Below, in pieces: positions 1-4,562 of a stretch of 6,438 nucleotides of DNA. A program made the translations under genes and the position numbers. Source of the stretch: Cytophagia bacterium. GTDB taxonomy: Bacteria > Bacteroidota > Bacteroidia > UBA7662. The notes below the pieces were generated by a model that worked only from the letters and a program-made list of their open reading frames with translations, made no database searches and was not told the DNA's origin. Position 1 is the first letter of the stretch. Each line of letters opens with the position of its first letter. The DNA lies in contig RFOZ01000060.1 of assembly GCA_009926405.1 (NCBI GenBank), positions 1-6,438 of the forward strand, in the 5' to 3' direction.

Positions 1-261
1 GAGACCCGTGACCGAGCTTATGCACTGAAGTTTGGTGGTATCGTAGTCTATGGCCAAGGAAATAGCCGAAACACTGATACCCGAACCCATAACAGTCGAA
101 ACGGGTAGCACCAGGGTATCGCCGACAGCACAGGTTGTGGAGTTGAAACTACCAATGGTGGCGGTGATGTTTTGGGCCTTTCCTTGATTGACAAAGAAAA
201 TCATCAATAAAATGGCACGGAAATACAGCAAAAACCGCTTGTACGTAAAGAAATCATTCAT
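1..261 (-). CDS. Secreted protein with cohesin-like N-terminal region (3' end beyond window)
   Basis: An open frame runs on the minus strand from an ATG at 259-261 to the window edge, giving 87 residues without a stop. Residues 1-30 form a signal peptide: a short start with one Lys and an Arg (MNDFFTYKR), a hydrophobic stretch at about 11-24 and a plausible cleavage after GKAQ (residue 30). The following 55 residues have alternating beta-strand character, with VGDTLVLPVS at 46-55 and AISLAIDYDTTKL at 66-78. That pattern (a VGDT strand, then a strand ending in YDxxxL) is what the first strands of cohesin-type domains look like. The protein is therefore probably exported and may be a large surface or secreted protein, possibly with a type IX secretion tail, but the C-terminus is not visible. 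The existence of the gene is well supported; the cohesin assignment is an inference from a short stretch. Confidence 0.72.
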   Translation of the reverse strand, partial: MNDFFTYKRFLLYFRAILLMIFFVNQGKAQNITATIGSFNSTTCAVGDTLVLPVSTVMGSGISVSAISLAIDYDTTKLQCISSVTGL

Positions 262-571
262 TGGATAAAATTTTATGCAAGTTAAGCATTTGAAAGCCCA
301 AACGAAAAAATATAAAAAAAATACGTCATGGACAATTGGCGGTTTATGCCCACGATACCTTGACAAAAGGACAAGGATTCTGAAGCCCGAAACAATCAAA
401 ATTCCAACAACTTAAAACAGTAAAATTGCTTAAACGAATAATTATCATTATTTAACAATTCAAAAACCGTTAATTAATGGCTTTGAATTAGGGTTATGGT
501 CTCGCAGTTTGAGGGTCATACTAATCACTTAATACGATCAAAAAAATTGTCACTCAGAAAAAAATTTGAAA
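262..571. other. AT-rich intergenic region of 310 bases
   Basis: This gap separates the secreted-protein gene from the small membrane-protein gene upstream of it on the same strand. It is very AT-rich (12 G/C in 421-480) and both strands are interrupted by stops. A near-palindrome, CCGTTAATTAATGG, is centred near 473, with an exact TTAATTAA core. No perfect TAnnTTTG box is seen on the minus strand before the secreted gene; a TAAAATTTTA stretch at about 263-272 is the nearest likeness, with a TTTG further upstream. It presumably carries the promoter of the secreted gene, but I cannot point to it with confidence. Confidence 0.5.
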
Positions 572-733
572 TCAAGGTCTATTCTTTTTGTTTTTTCGCG
601 CCACAAAAAACATACCCGTGCCAGTAAAAATTAAAACTAAGGGTAAGGCGCCCGGTTCACTTTCGAATCCAATCATGTAAACCAAAAGCAGGATACCTAA
701 GGCTATTATTAAGATAGAAATAAATTTAATCAA
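572..733 (-). CDS. Small two-helix membrane protein, 53 residues, probable TTG start
   Basis: A minus-strand frame encodes 53 residues if started at the TTG at 731-733. An in-frame stop lies at 767-769 and there is no ATG between it and the TTG; the first in-frame ATG is residue 20, inside the first hydrophobic helix, so a non-ATG start is likely. Residues 2-22 form one membrane segment (ISILIIALGILLLVYMIGF), then an acidic turn with ESEPGALP, a second segment at about 30-45, and a strongly basic tail (RKNKKNRP). By the positive-inside rule the tail should lie in the cytoplasm. The frame ends in TGA at 572-574. It lies 73 bases downstream of the reductase gene on the same strand and may be co-transcribed with it. 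The protein looks real because of its clean membrane topology, but I do not recognise a named family and assign no function. Confidence 0.55.
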   Translation of the reverse strand: MIKFISILIIALGILLLVYMIGFESEPGALPLVLIFTGTGMFFVARKNKKNRP

Positions 734-806
734 AAGTATTGTTGAAAAAACTTTTATTATGATGATTCAAGGGTAAGAAAAGGGAGTTTGTTTAAGGCGG
801 ATGCCA

Positions 807-1352
807 TTAGCCGTGGTTTGATTCTTTGTCGTAGGTTAGGTTAACAACCCCTGTTTCAAAGCTTTGAACATGTGTTAGGGCCCAGCTTGTTTCCTTGTTT
901 ATTTCCGAAAACAAAGGAATGCCTTCGCCTATGGTAGTTGGAATGAGGGTCAAAATCATTCGATCCAAGAGATCTTTTTCAAGAAAAGCGCTAATAAGCT
1001 GACCCCCACCCATGAGCCAAATGTCTTTATTGATTTTTTGCTTGAGATCCGTAACAAATTCTGTTAAGTCGCTTGTTAGGATAAAGGTATCGGGGGTTTT
1101 TGTTTGGAATTTTGGGTCGGTGGTGGCTACATAAACAGGTATTCCGGTATAGGGCCACTCTACGCCAAACCCAAGGATTTCCTTGTAGGTTGTTTTGCCA
1201 ACGACGATGGCTCCGACCGAACCCAAAAATTCATGGTACCCAAAATCCAATTGGTTTGGATTCGGTCGATTCATCAACCAATCCAATTCGCCATTTTTTC
1301 GAGCAATTTTTCCGTCCAGGGTTGTTGCAATAAATAGAGTTACTTGGCTCAT
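807..1352 (-). CDS. Dihydrofolate reductase family protein (RibD C-terminal fold)
   Basis: The 181-residue product has the RibD C-terminal/DHFR-like fold. Features seen: the N-terminal strand and loop TLFIATTLDGKIARKNGELDWL (about 5-26), where DG binds the cofactor region and ELDWL is typical; the GAIVVGKTTYKEI strand and helix (47-59), where bacterial relatives have a GRxTYE-type motif; the nucleotide-binding DIWLMGGGQLISAFLEKDLLD (110-130) with its glycine run; and the late strand LTLIPTTIGEGIPLF (134-148). This set is typical of stand-alone YwjB/YyaP-type members of about 170-190 residues, presumed cytoplasmic NADPH-dependent reductases. Their substrate is usually unknown, and they should not be equated with the folate enzyme FolA or with full-length RibD, since the deaminase domain is missing. 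The ATG at 1350-1352 is the natural start, because homologous sequence begins at once. The gene is divergent from the HTH-Fic module. Confidence 0.88.
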   Translation of the reverse strand: MSQVTLFIATTLDGKIARKNGELDWLMNRPNPNQLDFGYHEFLGSVGAIVVGKTTYKEILGFGVEWPYTGIPVYVATTDPKFQTKTPDTFILTSDLTEFVTDLKQKINKDIWLMGGGQLISAFLEKDLLDRMILTLIPTTIGEGIPLFSEINKETSWALTHVQSFETGVVNLTYDKESNHG

Positions 1353-1556
1353 TTATAGAAGGATTTTTTTGTTTGTTATCTTTTGACACGGACTCTGCAA
1401 CAAAATTTTACGACCAATGAAAGTACCCCTAACAAGCAGTCAATTCAAAAGTAGGTAGTTCAAGTATTGCCTCAAAGTACAAGAAAAAACAAAACTTATG
1501 CATGTTCAAAAGGGTGCCCAAGGAAAACGAACCCATGCAGGACTATTTTTAGTTAA
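1353..1556. other. Intergenic region between divergent reductase and HTH-Fic genes
   Basis: About 200 AT-rich bases hold no gene I can support. On the minus strand a TAAAATTTTG stretch (near 1400-1409) resembles a Bacteroidota -7 box with one mismatch, and could drive the reductase gene, but no convincing -33 TTTG is at the right spacing. The right end runs into the operator repeats that begin at 1557. Confidence 0.4.
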
Positions 1557-1642
1557 TTGTCAGTTTATAGGCTTACTATTTACTTTGTTTTGTCAGTTTA
1601 TAGACTTACATTTGTATTTGTTTTGTCAGTTTATAAACTTAC
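1557..1642 (+). repeat. Three near-palindromic operator repeats, 33-base period
   Basis: A 20-base unit starting TTGTCAGTTTATA occurs at 1557-1576, 1590-1609 and 1623-1642, exactly 33 bases apart. Copies differ only at two adjacent positions (GG, GA, AA). The third copy contains GTCAGTTTATAAACTTAC (1625-1642), an 18-base palindrome with one mismatched pair and a perfect 12-base core AGTTTATAAACT. The first and second copies keep the left arm and have one or two changes in the right. Such dyads suit binding by a dimeric Xre-type HTH protein, and the gene just downstream encodes one, so autoregulatory operators are the simplest reading. The spacers between copies are also alike and T-rich, so the array probably arose by tandem duplication. 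Binding itself is inferred. Confidence 0.82.
1584..1614 (+). promoter_or_regulatory. Bacteroidota-type promoter for the HTH-Fic operon
   Basis: A TTTG at 1584-1587 and a perfect TAnnTTTG box (TACATTTG) at 1607-1614 are separated by 19 bases, which matches the -33/-7 spacing known for the primary sigma factor of this phylum. Transcription would begin near 1620. The second operator repeat (1590-1609) fills the spacer between the boxes and the third (1623-1642) covers the first transcribed bases, so a bound repressor would block RNA polymerase. The leader before the ATG at 1647 would be about 26 bases. Confidence 0.6.
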
Positions 1643-1646
1643 GATC

Positions 1647-2105
1647 ATGGGAAAGAAATCATTACAGATACAACAACTCAACAGCAAGATGCTGGTCGTT
1701 GCCTCCATTAAAAAAATTACTCCTCCACCTACCGGTTGGATAAAAGCAGTACGCACTGCTTTGGGCATGTCACTACAGCAATTGGGTAATAAAATGTCAA
1801 TCACCAAACAAAGTCTTACGGATATGGAGCGCAGGGAAAAAGATGGGTCCATCACCCTCAAAACCCTGAGAGAGGCTGCCATTGCTTTGGACATGGACCT
1901 GGTTTATGGCTTTGTCCCTAAAGATGGTTCACTTGATGCACTGATTGACCGCAAAGCAAAGGAAATGGCCACTCAAATTGTGTTGCGTACATCCAATACA
2001 ATGAAATTGGAAGACCAGGGTAATTCCAACAAACGTATCCAAAAAGCCATCGAAGAAAGGGCTGCATCGATTAAAAATGAAATGCCTAAAATTTTATGGG
2101 ATTAG
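1647..2105 (+). CDS. Xre-type HTH protein, mobile mystery protein A family (putative antitoxin/repressor)
   Basis: The 152-residue product carries a helix-turn-helix domain at about 31-85 (WIKAVRTALGMSLQQLGNKM followed by SITKQSLTDMERRE), with the Q-S recognition-helix start and E-R that Xre/Cro-like domains often have. An N-terminal arm (1-30, containing PPPTGWIKAVR) and a basic, probably helical C-terminal tail (IQKAIEERAASIKNEM) flank it. Arm, HTH and length match mobile mystery protein A (TIGR02612 as I recall it), a family nearly always found with a Fic partner as here. The ATG at 1647 is chosen over a TTG at 1557: the latter would translate the operator repeats and the promoter. The stop overlaps the partner gene start by 10 bases, implying translational coupling. 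The likely role is to repress the operon and possibly to restrain the Fic protein. No full (S/T)xxxE(G/N) Fic-inhibition motif is present; only degenerate matches occur (TMKLED at 118-123, SIKNEM at 141-146). Confidence 0.85.
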   Translation: MGKKSLQIQQLNSKMLVVASIKKITPPPTGWIKAVRTALGMSLQQLGNKMSITKQSLTDMERREKDGSITLKTLREAAIALDMDLVYGFVPKDGSLDALIDRKAKEMATQIVLRTSNTMKLEDQGNSNKRIQKAIEERAASIKNEMPKILWD

Positions 2106-2692
2106 ATTTAGATTACAACGATGGAAAAACCCCTTTAGACGAAGATGAAAAAGATGGCCTGCTCATTCCTACCATTGCGACCCGTGGCGAGTTGGACGAG
2201 TTTGAGCAACAGAACATTGAACAGGCTGTGCAATGGACTTTAAGTCGTTCCTTCAAGCCGGAGGTCATTTTTACCGAAGAATTCATCCGTACCGTACATA
2301 AGCGAATGTTTGCCGATGTATGGGCATGGGCAGGCGAGTTCCGCAAAACCAACAAAAACTTTGGTGTTGACCATTGGCAAATACCATCCAATCTAAAATA
2401 CCTGTTGGATGATGCAAAGTTTTGGTATGAAAACAACGCTTACCCACCCGATGAAATGGCTCTAAGGTTCAAGCACCGCCTTGTAAGTATTCATTGTTTT
2501 CCTAACGGCAACGGAAGACATAGCCGATTAATGGCCGATATTATCATTGAGAAAATTTACAAGCAGACAGTTTTTGGTTGGGGTGCTGCCAAACTTTCTA
2601 GCGATGGTGATACCCGAAAAGCCTACCTCAAAGCCGTTAAAACTGCCGATAGGAGCGATTATAGTTTGTTGTTGGCTTTTGCCAGGTTATAG
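2096..2692 (+). CDS. Fic-domain protein, mobile mystery protein B family (putative AMP-transferase toxin)
   Basis: The 198-residue protein is a Fic/Doc-fold protein. The active-site loop is HCFPNGNGRHSR at 133-144: His133 would be the general base, the GNGR turn binds nucleotide phosphates and Arg144 closes the motif. The flap that positions the target is visible as TNKNFGVDHWQIP (85-97), and the helix FIRTVHKRMFADVWAWAGEFR (63-83) is typical. The start IPTIATRGELDEFEQQNIEQA (24-44) and the overall layout match mobile mystery protein B (TIGR02613 as I recall it), the constant partner of the upstream HTH family. Fic enzymes usually transfer AMP from ATP to hydroxyl side chains of proteins; the target here is unknown. 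Two departures from the canonical HPFx(D/E)GNGRxxR are Cys134 for Pro and Asn137 for the metal-binding acidic residue. The ATG at 2096 overlaps the end of the preceding gene. No signal peptide is seen, so it acts in the cytoplasm. Confidence 0.88.
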   Translation: MGLDLDYNDGKTPLDEDEKDGLLIPTIATRGELDEFEQQNIEQAVQWTLSRSFKPEVIFTEEFIRTVHKRMFADVWAWAGEFRKTNKNFGVDHWQIPSNLKYLLDDAKFWYENNAYPPDEMALRFKHRLVSIHCFPNGNGRHSRLMADIIIEKIYKQTVFGWGAAKLSSDGDTRKAYLKAVKTADRSDYSLLLAFARL

Positions 2693-2712
2693 TGTAAACT
2701 TCCCTAAAATTC

Positions 2713-2746
2713 GGAATGATTAAAAGGTGAAAAACATTCCCTTTTT
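2713..2746 (+). terminator. Weak hairpin plus T-run after the Fic gene
   Basis: GGAATG at 2713-2718 and CATTCC at 2735-2740 can pair as a six-base stem over a 16-base A-rich loop, followed by TTTTT at 2742-2746. It sits about 20 bases after the Fic stop codon, where a terminator is expected. The stem is short and the loop large, so it is a weak candidate. Confidence 0.3.
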
Positions 2747-2839
2747 CAGTCTGTGAAAACAACCCGATTTCCGAAGGCTCAAAAGCAGTAGGCCGATCTG
2801 CCCCTCAACCAAACATATCAAAAATTCCGTCTATCCGAG

Positions 2840-2913
2840 TGGGCCCTGTTGGGTTCGAACCAACGACCACCTGATTATGAGTCAGACGCTCTAACCGGCT
2901 GAGCTAAGGGCCC
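2840..2913 (-). tRNA. tRNA with CAT anticodon, probably tRNA-Ile2 (lysidine type)
   Basis: On the minus strand a 74-base cloverleaf folds cleanly: acceptor stem GGGCCCT/AGGGCCC, a D arm with TTAGCTCAGCCGGTTAGAG, an anticodon loop CTCATAA with CAT at 2877-2879, and a T arm with GGTTCGAACC. The discriminator base is A (position 2840) and CCA is not encoded, so it must be added by the tRNA nucleotidyltransferase. A CAT anticodon can be elongator Met, initiator Met or Ile2. The C4-G69 and C5-G68 pairs, which the E. coli lysidine synthetase TilS recognises, are present, and the sequence resembles E. coli tRNA-Ile2 (GGCCCCTTAGCTCAG) more than E. coli elongator Met (GGCTACGTAGCTCAG). The initiator is unlikely because position 1-72 is a normal G-C pair and the anticodon stem lacks the three G-C pairs. 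The tRNA itself is certain; its Ile2 identity is moderately so. Confidence 0.95.
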
Positions 2914-2921
2914 GACTGTCC

Positions 2922-2940
2922 ACCTCCGGGGGAGGGAGGT
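2922..2940 (-). terminator. Hairpin between antiterminator gene and tRNA, no T-run
   Basis: ACCTCC at 2922-2927 and GGAGGT at 2935-2940 form a six-base GC-rich stem over a seven-base loop, between the end of the polysaccharide operon and the tRNA 5' end on the same strand. No run of T follows in either direction, so it is not a standard intrinsic terminator. It could be an RNA-processing or pause site, or chance. Confidence 0.22.
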
Positions 2941-2974
2941 CCAGTGCGCAGCGAAGATAAGGGTAATTGCCCGC

Positions 2975-3517
2975 CTACGAAAGGTCTTCGAGGGGGCGGA
3001 TGAATTTGAGGGGGACGGTGACCACCACCGAGCGTTGGAGGATCTCAAAATCGACCCGTACGCTTTGGTTGCTGTTTTGTTTGATGAGGATGCCGGTATG
3101 CCCCATCAGGGGGCCTTGTTCCACCCGAACCTGCTGACCCGGCGTCAATTGCAGGGGTGTTACCTCCAATTCGTAGGTCGAGTCCAGCAGGCGCCGAAGC
3201 ATGTCCATATCGGCGTCCCGGAGGATGGCGGGTTTGCCTTCGTGGTAGATATAACGCACAATCCCGTAGGTATTGAGAATATCGAAGTAGTTCCGGGGCG
3301 TGACGAGCACAAACAAATACGACTTAAACAGGGGTTCTTCGACCCATTTGCGGCGGTCCGACCATTGCTTGCGGACCTTGTGGAGGGGTAGCCAATACTC
3401 CAGACCCTGGAGTTCCAATTCCCGGGCCGCCTTTTTTTCGTGGCGGGGCAGGGTGTAAACCACATGCCATTGGGGCGGCTGAGGCTTGGCCAGCGGCTCC
3501 TTAGAACTCTCGGCCAT
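2975..3517 (-). CDS. UpxY/RfaH-like NusG paralogue, transcription antiterminator
   Basis: The 180-residue product has the two-part NusG layout. The NGN domain covers about 15-110 and begins with WHVVYTLPRHEKKAARELELQ (17-37), followed by YWLPLHKVRKQWSDRRKWVEEPLF (41-64), SYLFV (66-70) and GIVRYI (85-90). The KOW domain covers about 124-175, with LTPGQQVRVEQGPLMGHTGIL at its core. The basic WSDRRK stretch and the PLF-SYLFV strand are typical of specialised NusG paralogues (UpxY in Bacteroides, relatives of RfaH and LoaP) that keep RNA polymerase going through long capsule or exopolysaccharide operons. The ATG at 3515-3517 is preferred over the longer frame to 3661, because homology starts near residue 15 and upstream sequence is the coding end of the decarboxylase gene, which it overlaps by 17 bases. 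It is odd that it is the last gene of its operon instead of the first. Housekeeping NusG is a less likely reading, given the context. Confidence 0.88.
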   Translation of the reverse strand: MAESSKEPLAKPQPPQWHVVYTLPRHEKKAARELELQGLEYWLPLHKVRKQWSDRRKWVEEPLFKSYLFVLVTPRNYFDILNTYGIVRYIYHEGKPAILRDADMDMLRRLLDSTYELEVTPLQLTPGQQVRVEQGPLMGHTGILIKQNSNQSVRVDFEILQRSVVVTVPLKFIRPLEDLS

Positions 3518-4484
3518 GGGCTTCTTTGAACCACTCCTCCCGGGGGAGGGACCGGAAATAATCCAGGGTATTTCGAAGCCCTTCGGCACGTTGGACTTTG
3601 GGCTCCCAGCCCAACAATTCTCGGGCCAGCCCAATGTCCGGGCGCCGTTGTTTGGGATCATCCTGGGGCAAAGGCAAATAGGTGATGGGTTGATCAGTCC
3701 CGGTCAGGGCCTGAATCTCTTCGGCAAATTCCCGAATGGTGATTTCGTGAGGGTTGCCGATATTGACGGGTCCGGCGTATTTGCTGTTCAAAAGCCGGTA
3801 GATGCCTTCGATCAAATCATCCACATAACAAAAGGAACGGGTTTGGCTTCCGTCCCCAAAAACCGTCAGCGGTTCACCGCGTAGAGCCTGTCCAATAAAA
3901 GCCGGCAGGGCCCGGCCGTCGTTAAGGCGCATGCGGGGGCCGTAGGTATTAAAAATCCGAACAATCCGGGTTTCCAGCCCGTGGTAGGTGTGGTAGGCCA
4001 TCGTAATGGCTTCCTGAAAGCGTTTGGCTTCGTCGTAAACACCGCGCGGTCCCACCGGGTTCACATTGCCCCAATAGGACTCGGTTTGCGGGTGGACCAG
4101 GGGATCCCCGTAAACTTCCGAGGTGGAAGCCACCAAAATGCGCGCCTTCTTATCCCGGGCCAAACCCAACAAATTATGGGTACCCAGGGACCCGACCTTG
4201 AGGGTTTGAATCGGGATTTTGAGGTAGTCAATGGGGGAGGCGGGGGATGCAAAGTGCAAAATGTTATCGACTGGACCGGGAACATGCACAAAGCGAGAAA
4301 CATCCTGATGATAAAACTCAAAGGAGGGCGAAGGCATCAAATGCGCCAGATTACGCATGTCCCCGGTGATGAGGTTGTCCATGCCGATGACCTTGTGGCC
4401 TTCGGCAAGGAAGCGATCGCAAAGATGGGATCCGAGAAAACCGGCGGCTCCGGTAACAATGGTCACGGGGGGTCTTGGGCTCAT
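3501..4484 (-). CDS. UDP-glucuronate decarboxylase (UDP-xylose synthase), SDR family
   Basis: The 327-residue enzyme is an extended short-chain dehydrogenase. The NAD-binding GAAGFLGSHL lies at 12-21, the loop MDNLITGD at 35-42, and the catalytic set is T-S-E (121-123, in ASTSEVYGDP), Tyr150 and Lys154 (VYDEAKR). RIFNTYGPRM (177-185) and QTRSFCYVDDL (214-224) are strongly characteristic of UDP-glucuronate decarboxylase, as is the end DDPKQRRPDIGLARELLGW. It oxidises UDP-glucuronate at C4, loses CO2 and reduces the intermediate to UDP-xylose. dTDP-glucose dehydratase is the nearest alternative, but the NPVGPRGVYDEAKR stretch favours the decarboxylase. The ATG at 4482-4484 gives the usual family length and begins just before the Rossmann strand; a TTG at 4562, right after the dehydrogenase stop, would add 26 unrelated residues. 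The gene lies 78 bases after the dehydrogenase gene that makes its substrate, and its stop lies inside the antiterminator start. Confidence 0.93.
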   Translation of the reverse strand: MSPRPPVTIVTGAAGFLGSHLCDRFLAEGHKVIGMDNLITGDMRNLAHLMPSPSFEFYHQDVSRFVHVPGPVDNILHFASPASPIDYLKIPIQTLKVGSLGTHNLLGLARDKKARILVASTSEVYGDPLVHPQTESYWGNVNPVGPRGVYDEAKRFQEAITMAYHTYHGLETRIVRIFNTYGPRMRLNDGRALPAFIGQALRGEPLTVFGDGSQTRSFCYVDDLIEGIYRLLNSKYAGPVNIGNPHEITIREFAEEIQALTGTDQPITYLPLPQDDPKQRRPDIGLARELLGWEPKVQRAEGLRNTLDYFRSLPREEWFKEAHGREF

Positions 4485-4562
4485 AGAGGGCGGACTTGGA
4501 GGGCGATGGACAAGGGCGTTTTCAGCGAAGGCTTCGGGCAAAGAATGAATCGGCAAATTCAA

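Noticed and set aside
876..890. GGGCCC inside the reductase gene as a second copy of the tRNA end (attachment site)
   Set aside because: Only six bases match the acceptor stem and the flanks differ, so it is chance.
1557..1642. CRISPR array
   Set aside because: Only three 20-base units with 13-base, mutually similar spacers and a promoter inside; far too short for CRISPR spacers, and no cas genes are present.
1498..1743. Plus-strand frame of 81 codons running through the operator repeats
   Set aside because: It overlaps the HTH gene in another frame, and its repeated peptide comes only from the DNA repeats.
3035..3391. Open frame antisense to the UpxY-like gene
   Set aside because: It mirrors a gene with clear NGN and KOW domains and shows no motif of its own.
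3518..3661. Upstream extension of the UpxY-like gene by 48 codons
   Set aside because: It is the out-of-frame end of the decarboxylase gene; family homology begins after the ATG at 3517.
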